From: a bacterium (Candidatus Blackallbacteria) CG13_big_fil_rev_8_21_14_2_50_49_14
Lineage (GTDB): Bacteria; Cyanobacteriota; Sericytochromatia; UBA7694
Assembly: GCA_002783405.1 (NCBI GenBank)
Contig: PFGG01000064.1
Span: 62,001 to 126,000, forward strand
Direction: 5' to 3'
Length of the DNA stretch: 64,000 nucleotides
In this document: one piece after another, positions 50,209-58,898 of the stretch
How positions within the stretch are numbered: position 1 is the stretch's first letter
How the letters are laid out: each line of letters opens with the position of its first letter
Notes under the pieces: model-generated
Told to the model about the DNA's origin: nothing
What the model saw: only the letters and a program-made list of their open reading frames with translations
The model's database searches: none
Program-made: the position numbers and the translations under genes

Positions 50209-51336
50209 CTAGCATTCATTTTTCCCCAACGGGATCTCTTCCCTCAGTGTACCCGAAACGGGGAGTTCGGTCACCCTACCGGGCTTAAACAGCAGGCTCA
50301 ATTCAGGAGATTGGCTGAATTTCCAAATCTTGCCATCAATATAATAATGGAAGAGGGTCAGCATGCTGAAGGGGGTGAACAGCAAATAAAAGAGAGATTG
50401 AGTATAGCCTAAAATTTCGATACAGCCTGCAATCAGGCCATAGAGCAGGGCGGCTCCAAGCCAACGCCAGGCAATCCAGCGTATTTCAGGAAAGCGTCTT
50501 TGCTGGTAAATGGCGATAAAACCATGGTACTGCACATTGTGATAGGCCGTCTCGAGTGCTTCAGCCACTAAAAAAGGCACACTGGCGATCACGAAAATAC
50601 AAAAATGGGTCAAGAGTGCCATGCCCATCACCAGCAATTTGGGCAGGTTGAGGGCCTCTCCCTGGCTGGCGAGATGCAATTGTCTCAAAATAAAAATCCC
50701 AAAGGCCATCCACCCCAAGGCGATTGCCAGATTGCCGATTTCTTCAGGAACAACCGGAAAATAACCAAAATGGGAACCATACACCGTCAGACGGGTGAGG
50801 GGCTCATCGCTCAACTCCACATAGTCATAGACCACACAGGCCAAAAGGGCAATTTGCAGGCAAAGACTGTCAAGTCGGTGATCCAGGCTGCGTTCAGGTT
50901 CATTCAGACTGTGGTATAAGCGTACAAACCCATGGTGTTGGCGTACAATATGCCAGGAACCATAGAGTGAAACCAAGCCAATTGCCCAGGGCTCAAAGCC
51001 ACTGGATTCAAAGAAAAATCCTGATAATAGTATCAGGGCCAGACCCCAGGTATACAAATGGGGATGGCGTTTAAATTCAATCGGGTCGGCATGGGTGCGA
51101 GAGAAGGTTTGAAAAATATGGGGTAAATCGAGCAGGGCCGTAAAAATAAAATAGGTCATCAAGACGGCTTGCCCCGTGGGATGGTAGCCCCAGCGCTTGA
51201 AGAGCTCATACAGTCCCCAGAAAGCAAAACTGAGTAAACCAGAAAAAACAAACAAACTCAAGTCATAGCGGGCATTGACCAGCCATTGTGCTTGAAAACG
51301 CAGTTTAGATTTTGCTTGCGGCAGCTGTTCAGGCAT
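50209..51336 (-). CDS. His-rich polytopic membrane protein, unknown
   Basis: Inner-membrane protein of 375 residues with about nine hydrophobic helices. Conserved-looking His/Arg clusters sit at helix ends: YGSWHIVRQHHGFVRLYHSL, ETAYHNVQYHGFIAIYQQRR and LFHYYIDGKIWKF. Such patterns are common in membrane di-iron oxygenases, desaturases and carotenoid dioxygenase-like proteins, and I do not recognise the family. It is the first gene of a unit with menD (10-base gap). A role in quinone or lipid oxidation is one guess. Start and family are not proved. Confidence 0.75.
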   Translation of the reverse strand: MPEQLPQAKSKLRFQAQWLVNARYDLSLFVFSGLLSFAFWGLYELFKRWGYHPTGQAVLMTYFIFTALLDLPHIFQTFSRTHADPIEFKRHPHLYTWGLALILLSGFFFESSGFEPWAIGLVSLYGSWHIVRQHHGFVRLYHSLNEPERSLDHRLDSLCLQIALLACVVYDYVELSDEPLTRLTVYGSHFGYFPVVPEEIGNLAIALGWMAFGIFILRQLHLASQGEALNLPKLLVMGMALLTHFCIFVIASVPFLVAEALETAYHNVQYHGFIAIYQQRRFPEIRWIAWRWLGAALLYGLIAGCIEILGYTQSLFYLLFTPFSMLTLFHYYIDGKIWKFSQSPELSLLFKPGRVTELPVSGTLREEIPLGKNEC

Positions 51337-51355
51337 GCGACCTCAATCTATTCAC

Positions 51356-51387
51356 AAAAAAGGCTGCACCTGGGGAAGATGCAGCCT
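51356..51387 (-). terminator. Rho-independent terminator for the Gly-rich gene
   Basis: On the minus strand: AGGCTGCA, 11-base loop, TGCAGCCT, TTTTTG. It lies 17 bases after the stop of the gene at 51405. Confidence 0.88.
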
Positions 51388-51404
51388 GTAGAGCTAAAAC
51401 AAAT

Positions 51405-52295
51405 TTAGTTGTCTTGGGGTTTGTGGCTGGCGATCAGATTGAATCCTGAGAGGAATTCCTGGCCAACAAAACTTTCTTTGACCTGTTTGCCTGTCCAGGC
51501 GGCTCCACGGTAAACACCGTAGCCAACTGCGGCGACACCACCAGCAGCGACACCGGCTGCTTTGGCAGTGAGTTCGAGACCTGCCAGCGGCGCATAGACC
51601 ACCATACCGGCTGCGCCTTCAATCGACTGAGCTGCGCCATCAATCACGGTGCCCATGCCTTGCCCAGCTTGAGCAAAGCCTTCGCCCATATTCTGCATGG
51701 GGGTTTTGCTGTCATAAACCACGCGGCCGCCGGTTAAGGCGATTGCGGCACGACCTGTGCCTTCCAGAGCACCGGCAGGTGCATAAACTGCAGCTTTGCC
51801 AACACCGTAAAGGGTTTCGCCCATGCCTTGCGCTTGGGTGGCAGAACCTTGCCAGAAGCGGTTAAAAGAACCTGCAAATCTTTCAGTAAAACGAACCCGG
51901 CCATTATTGGCGGGAGGGTTGTTGACCGGGCCATTGACAGGGGGTTGAAAAGGTTGGTCAAAGACGGGAGCTGTGCCATTGGGAGCGCCATGAGCGGGTT
52001 GACCGGGGCAAGGCATTCCGGGCTTGGTGGGGATCGGGAAAAAGGGCTGAGGAGCGGCTGAAGGGCCTCCCATGAAATATTCGTCTTGGCCCACTTTGAC
52101 AAAATGAATTTCTTCTTTGGGAACACGGGGAGAAACATTCAAACGGCCCGTGTCGAACTGCATATGAGAGACATCGCGTTGAATCTGGGTATAAACGGGA
52201 TTGTTGCCACGTGCCAAAGTCTGAACAGTCTGAGGTGTATATCTGAACTGAAAATTCCCTGTTTCGGAGGGTCTGTAAGCGGCTACGGCTGTCAT
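51405..52295 (-). CDS. Gly/Ala-rich amphipathic-segment protein, unknown
   Basis: Protein of 296 residues without signal peptide. Residues 1-120 are Pro/Gln/Asn-rich with a central PPVNGPVNNPPANNG. Thereafter come several Gly/Ala-rich segments (GMGETLYGVGKAAVYAPAGA, GTGRAAIALTGGRVVYD, GAAGMVVYAPLAGLEL, GVAAGGVAAVGYGVYRG), with two near-copies of 'AAVYAPAGALEGT / GMVVYAPLAGLELT', so a duplicated unit of about 85 residues. The last 30 residues are mixed. Monocistronic with a good terminator. I know no family; it belongs in style with the two Gly-rich proteins at 35975 and 39617. Confidence 0.68.
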   Translation of the reverse strand: MTAVAAYRPSETGNFQFRYTPQTVQTLARGNNPVYTQIQRDVSHMQFDTGRLNVSPRVPKEEIHFVKVGQDEYFMGGPSAAPQPFFPIPTKPGMPCPGQPAHGAPNGTAPVFDQPFQPPVNGPVNNPPANNGRVRFTERFAGSFNRFWQGSATQAQGMGETLYGVGKAAVYAPAGALEGTGRAAIALTGGRVVYDSKTPMQNMGEGFAQAGQGMGTVIDGAAQSIEGAAGMVVYAPLAGLELTAKAAGVAAGGVAAVGYGVYRGAAWTGKQVKESFVGQEFLSGFNLIASHKPQDN

Positions 52296-52394
52296 GGTTA
52301 TTTTCCTTCCCCAATTTAAACGCTTCTAAATCTTGAGTTAGTCTCTACATATACTCTATAGACAAATATTGATTTAACTTACGTCAACATTGGT

Positions 52395-53177
52395 TTAAGA
52401 ATCAGTTAACTCACGCCAGAGGATTTGGGCCAGTGTTGCCAGCCAAAGATCAGATGTCGCCTCGTTTTTGAGCTGATCTGTGAACAAAGCCATGACGATT
52501 TCATGCTGAGCATTGTGAAGGTAGCCCACATCGCTGCGGGTACCCGGTAGCTCACCGGGCTTATTGGCCACCAGGATCGGGGCAGAAAAAAAATGGGGAA
52601 TTTTTTCGAGATCCTGCTGTTGGTGCAGGGTTTGAAGAATGGCCTGAAGGCCCTGGGAGCCAGGTTCTGTGACCTCGCCTTTGACCAGTTTTTTCATTAA
52701 GCGACACATTTCTGAAGGGCTTGTCCAATTGTCGATGCCTTGGGCCCGTGCTTCAAGATCCATCATGTAGCGTTCGATTCGGGTTGTTTTGAAGCCGTTG
52801 GCATTCAGCCAGGCTTGAATCCGTTTCAGACCCAAGCGCTGAATCAAGAGATTGGTGGCTGTATTGTCGCTGATAATGATCATTTGCCGTGCAATTTCAT
52901 CCCAGGGAATGGCACTGCCAGGGGCGATGTTTTCAAAATAAGGAGAATCTTCAACCCAGTCTTGGCTTTGATAAAGATACTCAGTTTCAGCAAAGTGACC
53001 CTTTTCACGATCGGCCCAGTAGAGTGCCAGTACAGGGATTTTGATCGTGCTGGCTGATAAGAAGCGGCGATCTCCATGGCATATTTTTTGGCCCGTATGC
53101 AGGTTTTCAGCGCAAAATCCGGCTTGACCCTCAAGTTTTTCAAGATGTGCACGCAGGCAGGCAGACAAAGGGCTCAT
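52395..53177 (-). CDS. Class A beta-lactamase-like serine hydrolase, without signal peptide
   Basis: Serine hydrolase of 260 residues of the PBP-type fold. Ser43-Thr-Ile-Lys46 is the SxxK site, Ser103-Asp-Asn105 the SDN motif, a Glu in MDLEARAQG (Glu142) could be the deacylating base, and KPGE (Lys206) replaces KTG. Length is that of class A enzymes minus the leader. There is no signal peptide, so unless an upstream start exists the protein would stay in the cytosol, which is not usual for a beta-lactamase; an esterase or cell-wall-derived peptide hydrolase is a fair alternative. Its ATG overlaps the AI-2E transporter's stop by 4 bases (ATGA). Confidence 0.75.
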   Translation of the reverse strand: MSPLSACLRAHLEKLEGQAGFCAENLHTGQKICHGDRRFLSASTIKIPVLALYWADREKGHFAETEYLYQSQDWVEDSPYFENIAPGSAIPWDEIARQMIIISDNTATNLLIQRLGLKRIQAWLNANGFKTTRIERYMMDLEARAQGIDNWTSPSEMCRLMKKLVKGEVTEPGSQGLQAILQTLHQQQDLEKIPHFFSAPILVANKPGELPGTRSDVGYLHNAQHEIVMALFTDQLKNEATSDLWLATLAQILWRELTDS

Positions 53178-54313
53178 GATTCGTTGGGGGGGCTCTCTGT
53201 TTCAGGGCTGTTCAGTCTCACGATTAAACGTATGCCATCATGGTAGCCCAACCCAATCTGAAGCAGTTCCAAGAGGGTCAGAGTCAGCACTATCAGCAGC
53301 GGAGCCAGCACGATGCCTAAAAAGCCAAAAACTTTCAAGCCGCCCAGCACGGAGAGAAAGAGCACCAGGGTATTCAAGCGGTTGTCTTCACTGCTGACTG
53401 AACTGATCAAGATCGGGCGCAGGATATTGTCGATCGTGCCCACGACCAGAACGCCCCAAACCACCAGTATAATTGCTTTGACAGGGTGTCCATTGAAAAA
53501 GAGCCAGAGGGCGGCGGGCCCCCAAACCACCGGTGGGCCGATCAGGGGCAGGAAAGACAGCACAGACATGACCACACCCCAAAGAATAGCAGAAGGCACC
53601 CCTAGAACCAGAAAGGCCAGCCCGCCCAAAAAACCTTGTGCACAAGCCGTACCCACCGAGCCAAAGATCGAAGCCTGAATCACTTCACGCATGCGGCTCA
53701 ATACCAGATTTTTATACTCTGCTTCAATCGGGATCAGCGATTTGATAAATTCAAGAAAACGTTTGCCATCACGAAACAGAAAAAACAGATTAATCTCGAT
53801 GAGGGCCAAAAGTACGAAAATGCCAGAAAAAGCTTTGAAAAAACCTTTCGAACTCTCCAGCATGATTTGACTCAGACTTTTCAAAGCGTTCATGGCAGTG
53901 GCTTTAAAATCGAGATTTTCAATCCTGACATATTGGTTAAATAAAGCTTGGGCTTTGAGCCAGAGGGGGGTTTGCAAAAGGGGATGTTGCAGCAGGGTTT
54001 CTATATCTGTGGTTTGCACTGTTTTAGAAAGATTGATTGCGCCTTCGCTCAAATCCTGAAAGAGCAAAATCAGCAATAATGTCGATGGCAAGACCAAACC
54101 CAGCGTTATGCCCAAACACATACTGAGAGAGACCAGTTCAGGTTTTTGGGGGAATTTTCCCAGCAGTTTGGCATAGAGAGGATAGCTAAGAATGACGAGA
54201 ATGCCAGCCCATAGCAGAGATTGAACAAAGGGTTCAAAAATCAGATAAAGCTGCCAGAGCAAAAAGCCGAGCAACAGGCTGACAAAGAGGGTAAAAAAGA
54301 GTTTGCGATCCAT
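53174..54313 (-). CDS. AI-2E family (PerM/TqsA-like) transporter
   Basis: Inner-membrane protein of 379 residues with about eight helices: two in the first 60, a soluble loop (about 100-160), and a C-terminal group with GFLGGLAFLVLGVPSAILWG, LPLIGPPVVWGPAALWLF and DNILRPILIS, the PerM/AI-2E family marks. Substrates of the family vary: autoinducer-2 export, sodium or lithium antiport have been reported. I use ATG 54313; an upstream TTG would add 15 residues. Coupled to the beta-lactamase-like gene. Confidence 0.88.
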   Translation of the reverse strand: MDRKLFFTLFVSLLLGFLLWQLYLIFEPFVQSLLWAGILVILSYPLYAKLLGKFPQKPELVSLSMCLGITLGLVLPSTLLLILLFQDLSEGAINLSKTVQTTDIETLLQHPLLQTPLWLKAQALFNQYVRIENLDFKATAMNALKSLSQIMLESSKGFFKAFSGIFVLLALIEINLFFLFRDGKRFLEFIKSLIPIEAEYKNLVLSRMREVIQASIFGSVGTACAQGFLGGLAFLVLGVPSAILWGVVMSVLSFLPLIGPPVVWGPAALWLFFNGHPVKAIILVVWGVLVVGTIDNILRPILISSVSSEDNRLNTLVLFLSVLGGLKVFGFLGIVLAPLLIVLTLTLLELLQIGLGYHDGIRLIVRLNSPETESPPNES

Positions 54314-54417
54314 GATTGAGATTATAGCCAGTTTAAAATAAATCGTCTGTTGAAACAATCACAAGCCCGATTTTGCTTGTCGAATCTGTCTGATATGCGA
54401 TAATCAGGGCATTTTGC

Positions 54418-54591
54418 CTACTTCTGCTTGCGGCTGGCTTTGTTGGATGACCAGCATTTGGTTCGGTACCGGATGCGATTCAGAGCTTCGAGCACCATCA
54501 AACGACGCTTGATTTTTTCCCCAAGTGTAAGAGTTAACTTGAGTTTGGCTGTTATACTTGTAGCTGAGTGGTTTTCAGACTGCTTAGACAT
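54418..54591 (-). CDS. Small basic protein candidate, 57 residues
   Basis: Reading frame on the minus strand: MSKQSENHSATSITAKLKL..., then GEKIKRRLMVLEALNRIRYR and a Lys/Arg/Ser-rich tail ending KASRKQK. It is strongly basic, with one helical amphipathic stretch, one Cys and one Trp. Start has only a weak SD (TAGAG). It fills most of a 356-base gap (54314-54670) between divergent genes, otherwise without feature. It could be a small DNA- or RNA-binding protein, or chance; the codon choice looks like that of its neighbours. Confidence 0.4.
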   Translation of the reverse strand: MSKQSENHSATSITAKLKLTLTLGEKIKRRLMVLEALNRIRYRTKCWSSNKASRKQK

Positions 54592-54670
54592 ACTCTATTT
54601 AGTACAACAAGCATCTCAATCATCACCTCTAAAACCAAGGTCAACTACCCCGCTATTAAGGTGCCACGCA

Positions 54671-55822
54671 ATGAAAATCTATACTCGCTTTACTCTCGCT
54701 CAGGTGCCTTGGCCAGCAACGGCTGACGGGGATTATGCCCGGCGCTTTTTGACGCCCTTGATGTGCGATGGCACGATCAAATATTTCGACAATATTGATG
54801 CCGAGATTCAACTGCTTGAGGCCGATGGGCAGATTTTTCCGCTGGTGTTGGGTAATCTCAGGCCCGCGAGCCGGAATTCCTATGTTGCTTCGCCGATGTC
54901 GCATTATGTTGACTATGGCCGCGAAGAGATGGAAATCGAACTCAAAAATTACCCTTTGCTCAAGGCATTGCTCAAGCCCCTTGTCAATGTGCTGGAGCAG
55001 GCCTTTCGGGCCTTAAAGCTCGAACAGGTTGTGCTGGTCAATAACTGGCTGCTCTCGACCAATCTTTACCCGGCCTTTGAGCCAAGTAAACTCAAGGCCA
55101 TGACGCAAATGCTGATCGCGGCTTTTCCTGATCGGCCAATCATCTTTCGTTCAGTCAATATCGCCCTCAATCAGACGATTTTTCAGCAATTGAGGGCCCT
55201 CGATTACGAACCTGTCTTCAGCCGCCAGGTCTATATTCTCGATCCGGCTAAAAAAACCTATCTCAACAAAGATTCCTACAAGCGCGATCTGCGCATTCAG
55301 CGTCGCAGCGACTATGTCTGGGAACATCGTAAAGATCTGTCGGGCCGCGAAATCGCCCATCTGCGCCTGCTCTATGACGATCTGTATCTGCACAAATATT
55401 CCAGTCTCAATCCCCAGTTTAATACGCGATTTATTACCGCAGCGCTGGAGCATGACTGGCTGCAGATGGCCTGGCTGCGCAAACCCGACCAGGAATTGCC
55501 GGATGCGATGATCGGCTGGTTTGAACGCGATGGGGTGATGACTGCTCCGCTGGTTGGTTATGATCGCGACTTGCCCGAAAAAGTAGGCCTCTTCAGGCTC
55601 TGTACGCTCAAATTGTTGCAGGAAGCCGTGCAACATGGCTGGATTCTGCATCAAAGCTCAGGGGTTTCAAAGTATAAAATGCATCGTGGGGCCGAACCTT
55701 CGATGGAGTATAATATGGTCTATTTCAAACATTGCCTCCGGTTGCGCCAGATCCCCTGGCAAACCCTGCGGCTGCTGACCGACAAGTTGTTGATTCCGAT
55801 GATGGAGAAGTTGGAATTGTAA
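54671..55822 (+). CDS. GNAT/FemAB-like acyltransferase, probable
   Basis: Soluble protein of 383 residues. The central part (about 175-340) has the layout of FemAB/GNAT acyltransferases: KRDLRIQRRSDYVWEHR, LRLLYDDLYLHKYSSLNPQF, WLRKPDQELPDAMIGWF, APLVGYDRDLP, LCTLKLLQEAVQHGWILHQSSG and KMHRGAEPSMEYNMVYF. The substrate is unknown. The ATG at 54671 is used; the same frame is open 81 codons upstream but that part is without protein character and lies over the small ORF on the opposite strand. The next gene, a methyltransferase with zinc ribbon, may be a partner. Confidence 0.62.
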   Translation: MKIYTRFTLAQVPWPATADGDYARRFLTPLMCDGTIKYFDNIDAEIQLLEADGQIFPLVLGNLRPASRNSYVASPMSHYVDYGREEMEIELKNYPLLKALLKPLVNVLEQAFRALKLEQVVLVNNWLLSTNLYPAFEPSKLKAMTQMLIAAFPDRPIIFRSVNIALNQTIFQQLRALDYEPVFSRQVYILDPAKKTYLNKDSYKRDLRIQRRSDYVWEHRKDLSGREIAHLRLLYDDLYLHKYSSLNPQFNTRFITAALEHDWLQMAWLRKPDQELPDAMIGWFERDGVMTAPLVGYDRDLPEKVGLFRLCTLKLLQEAVQHGWILHQSSGVSKYKMHRGAEPSMEYNMVYFKHCLRLRQIPWQTLRLLTDKLLIPMMEKLEL

Positions 55823-55944
55823 AGGGGGTAGGAAGCATGGGTTAGGGAAGAAGGAGGGCGACTCAAGTGCCCCTTTTGAGGAACAGGATTCATTTGGTGG
55901 TTTAGTGAATAAATGGATGGGAGACTGGGAATATTCAGCCTAAT

Positions 55945-56934
55945 TTGTTAGATATGCTCTGTTGTCCGGCTTGTCCGGGTGAGGCGGATTTGCTGTTGCA
56001 GGTTCAGGAGCGAGATGATCGGGAGGTTAGAATGGGGGCGTTGCTTTGTTCGCGTTGTGGGCAGAGCTTTCCGATTGTGGATGGGATTCCCCGATTGTTG
56101 ATTGGCAAGGAGTCGCAGGAAGTCAAACAGGCTTTTAGTGAACAGTGGAAGTTGCGCTATGGCGGGTGTTTTGAAAAGGAATCACGGGTATTTTGGCTAG
56201 AGAACAGCGAATCAGTCAAATATCTGAGTGAGAGCCTGATTCAGGCTGTTCAGCCGGGCGACTGGCTGCTCGATGGGGGCTGTGGCAGCGGCGAAAAATC
56301 CCGTGAACTGGCCCGTTTACATCCCCAGGCGCAAGTTCTGGCAATGGATATTTCTGAGACTTTGCCGGTTTTGGCCGGGAAGTCACGCGATCTAGCCAAT
56401 TTGCATATTATCCAGGCCGATGTCAGCCACCCACCGCTTAAAAGTGGCCGCTTTGCCCATATCGTATCGATCGGCGTATTGCACCATACGCCAGACACGG
56501 CCAAAGCCTTCCGAGCCCTGGCACCATGCGTTAGGCCGGGCGGCAATTTGGTGATCTGGCTTTACCCGCATCCGACCGAAAGCCCTCTGTATCAGAGGTT
56601 TTATTATTTTGTGCGCGATCGCCTGTTTCGAAAGCAGGGCCATGCAATGCCTGCGCTCAAACGCCTGACCCTGCTGCGGCTTCTCTGCCTGCCGGTGTTT
56701 TTGCTCTTGCCCTTGTTTTTATTGTCCACAACGATTCAGAAGGGTTTTTACCAAAAATTGAGTCTGCGAGATCTGTACCATGGCCTGGTATTTTTGCTCT
56801 ATGACGATCTGGCACCGCTCTATCAGCATCGCCATTCGCGTCTGGAAGTTCGCAACTGGTATTACGAGAGCCAGTTTGAAAAAGTCAGCGAGCTGCAGCT
56901 TGGGTTGTATGTGGGGCGAAGAGTAGCTGCTTGA
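55945..56934 (+). CDS. Trm112-like zinc-ribbon plus class I SAM methyltransferase
   Basis: Protein of 329 residues. The N-terminal 60 residues are a Trm112-like module (LDMLCCPACPGEADLLL, CSRCGQSFPIVDGIPRLL), the rest a Rossmann methyltransferase: WLLDGGCGSGEKSRELA (SAM loop), VLAMDISE, IIQADVSHPPLKSGRF, VLHHTPDTAKAFRALAPCVRPGG. It ends in a hydrophobic region (LLCLPVFLLLPLFLLS, about 250-265) that may dip into the membrane. A TTG start is used because the 'LLD.L.CP.C' opening of the Trm112 family includes the residues before the ATG at 55954; the ATG could still be the true start. Acceptor unknown; lipid or quinone or cell-surface sugar methylation are possible. Confidence 0.83.
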   Translation: MLDMLCCPACPGEADLLLQVQERDDREVRMGALLCSRCGQSFPIVDGIPRLLIGKESQEVKQAFSEQWKLRYGGCFEKESRVFWLENSESVKYLSESLIQAVQPGDWLLDGGCGSGEKSRELARLHPQAQVLAMDISETLPVLAGKSRDLANLHIIQADVSHPPLKSGRFAHIVSIGVLHHTPDTAKAFRALAPCVRPGGNLVIWLYPHPTESPLYQRFYYFVRDRLFRKQGHAMPALKRLTLLRLLCLPVFLLLPLFLLSTTIQKGFYQKLSLRDLYHGLVFLLYDDLAPLYQHRHSRLEVRNWYYESQFEKVSELQLGLYVGRRVAA

Positions 56935-57141
56935 TTTATTTTTAGGCATTTTCCGGTTCTAGAACAGTTGCCTTGCTTGGGCTTGAAAGCTTTGTTCAAG
57001 GCGTTAATTGCCCCCTTGGTTCAAAAAATGGAGCTTGAGTTAAGTAAAGCTTGAGCCATCCTTATTCTTTCCTTAAATTTTGTCACGGCATGGCCTTTTC
57101 ACGATCCCCTATAATAAAGAACATGGAGAGGTGTGTCGACC

Positions 57142-58419
57142 ATGCGTTTAGAGCAAAGTTATTTTGTTGAGGAAGATTATTACGATGTCTTGCTCATTCG
57201 GCCTGAAGCAACGCAGCTTGAGGTCAAAGAAGCTTTTGAGCATTTATCTAAGGGCTTGAATCTCACCGAGCCAAATCTTGCTTTGCGCGTCATGGCTGCT
57301 GAAAAAATGTTGGTTTTGACCCAGGCCTATGAAGTACTCAGTGATCCCATTCAACGCAGCCATTATGATTTGCGCCACCTGGGCCGAAAAAATCTTCCGG
57401 TCAGCGATCAGGTCGATGGTTTGTTTCGTGAAGCTGTCAAAGCTTATAAACAACATCAACTTGAGATGGCTCTGCGCTTTTTTAAAGAAATTTCTTTGCT
57501 TTATCCACATCGCCCTTTGTACCGTGTGCATTTGGCCATCTCCTATGCCGAAAAAAATTGGATGACTTTTGCCGAAGCAGAGTTAGAAACCGCTTTGCGT
57601 CTTGACCCCGATTTTACTTTTGCCAAAGAAACTGTCGCGCATCTTTTGTTTCAACTGCCTGATAAAACCGTCAAATCGCATAACAATCAGCTTAACCGCG
57701 AAGTGGCGCTGCTGGCTGCGGGTTTTGTGGGGCTGGGCTTTTTATTGCTCTCAGGGGTTCCGCAAAAGTTTTTGGGCGGCGTAGTTGGGAAAGTCCAACA
57801 GGCCACCGAGGAGATCATGGATCCCATGAAAAAGGCCGCGCGGAAAGCGGGTAAAAATGGGGCGAATAACGATGTCTCCAGCCAATTACCCCAGGATATG
57901 GTACAGGAGCTTGAAGCAAAAAATGCTCAAAAATCCAGTCAGGTCAATATTCCTGAGTTGGGGCCTGATTTTAAACCCGAGGGTCAGACCTATGACTATC
58001 GCAAACAAAAGGCCAAGGCCAAGACCTTTTACCCTGAACAGGGCATTGTGGTGGTCACCTACGAAGATGGCAGTATTTTGACTTATCGCCCGGCTGAATT
58101 GCAGGGTTGGCAAAATGATCCCGAGACCAAACAGGCTGTGATGGTGACCCGCCAGAATGAATTGATTCCCGCACCCGCCAGTCTGCCTCTGAAACTGCCC
58201 GATGGGTCGGATGCCAATCTCAAAGCTCCTGATTTTCCAAGTCAGCTTTTTCCTGAATATGAAACAGAAAAATCTTCCTCGATTGGCAAGCCCATTGCTC
58301 CCAATTCAGTCATAACACCTCCGCCTGCTCAAGCAACGGGACAAGCAAATCCAACGGGTACATCAACCGCTTCTCAAGGGGGGAATCCTTATACCCCCTA
58401 TGCAGGCGCAGGGAGATAA
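57142..58419 (+). CDS. Degenerate J-domain / TPR / membrane protein
   Basis: Protein of 425 residues. Residues about 10-75 fold like a J domain (DYYDVLLIRPEATQLEVKEAF, AYEVLSDPIQRSHYD), but the HPD tripeptide needed to fire DnaK is replaced by a GLNLT-type loop. A TPR-like helical part follows (about 90-190; AVKAYKQHQLEMALRFFKEI, AELETALRLDPDF), one membrane helix (about 195-215; LLAAGFVGLGFLLLSGV), and a long disordered, Pro/Ser/Thr-rich tail. GGAGAGG lies 10 bases before ATG 57142. Its stop overlaps the start of the PilV-like gene (TAATG), so it belongs to the pseudopilin operon. It may organise the minor-pseudopilin complex. Confidence 0.82.
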   Translation: MRLEQSYFVEEDYYDVLLIRPEATQLEVKEAFEHLSKGLNLTEPNLALRVMAAEKMLVLTQAYEVLSDPIQRSHYDLRHLGRKNLPVSDQVDGLFREAVKAYKQHQLEMALRFFKEISLLYPHRPLYRVHLAISYAEKNWMTFAEAELETALRLDPDFTFAKETVAHLLFQLPDKTVKSHNNQLNREVALLAAGFVGLGFLLLSGVPQKFLGGVVGKVQQATEEIMDPMKKAARKAGKNGANNDVSSQLPQDMVQELEAKNAQKSSQVNIPELGPDFKPEGQTYDYRKQKAKAKTFYPEQGIVVVTYEDGSILTYRPAELQGWQNDPETKQAVMVTRQNELIPAPASLPLKLPDGSDANLKAPDFPSQLFPEYETEKSSSIGKPIAPNSVITPPPAQATGQANPTGTSTASQGGNPYTPYAGAGR

Positions 58420-58898
58420 TGCCCATGCGCAAGAAGCAGGAGCAAGGGTTTGGCCTTGTAGAGGTCATGGTCTCTGCTGTCCTGCTGGCCTTGGGGATTC
58501 TATTGATCAGTCCCATGTTGGGGCTGGGTTTTCGTTCCACCCACCAAACCAAAGAAAAAGCGGGAGCGATTCAGGCGGGGCAGCGGATTGTTGAACAAAT
58601 TCGTGACCGGGGCTTTGCGGCTGCTTCCAGTATCGTGACACCCAGCAGCACCACAGCTTATGTGGCCGATGACGTCAATGGCCAGAAATTATATGTGCGA
58701 GCCGATGGGAAGGTCTTAACCCAGCCTGAGCCACGCGCCAAGCTCTTACAGGTACAGCGGATCTATTCCTTTGATGATGGCGGAACGATCAATTTGACAG
58801 ATGATAAAATTCAGGTCACCGTAAAAATTACCTGGCCAGGTGGCGGAAGCCAAAATGTAACCATGGGGGTCACACTGGTTCGTGAAGGCGTACAATAA
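58419..58898 (+). CDS. PilV-like type IV minor pseudopilin
   Basis: Protein of 159 residues with a class III signal: KKQEQG|FGLVEVM, where cleavage precedes Phe and Glu+5 sits inside a hydrophobic helix (VSAVLLALGILLISPML). The helix and polar head are those of PilV/PilI family minor pilins. Start ATG overlaps the J-like gene's stop by one base. Prepilin peptidase (PilD) would process it. It lies in an operon with two further pseudopilin-like genes. Confidence 0.88.
   Translation: MPMRKKQEQGFGLVEVMVSAVLLALGILLISPMLGLGFRSTHQTKEKAGAIQAGQRIVEQIRDRGFAAASSIVTPSSTTAYVADDVNGQKLYVRADGKVLTQPEPRAKLLQVQRIYSFDDGGTINLTDDKIQVTVKITWPGGGSQNVTMGVTLVREGVQ

Noticed and set aside
54428-54670. 81-codon upstream extension of the acyltransferase-like gene
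   Set aside because: No good start signal, protein text without character, and overlap with the small ORF on the other strand.
57097-57117. Full sigma-70 promoter before the J-like gene (TATAAT seen at about 57110)
   Set aside because: The best -35-like hexamer, TTGTCA, is 24 bases upstream, too far for a normal promoter.
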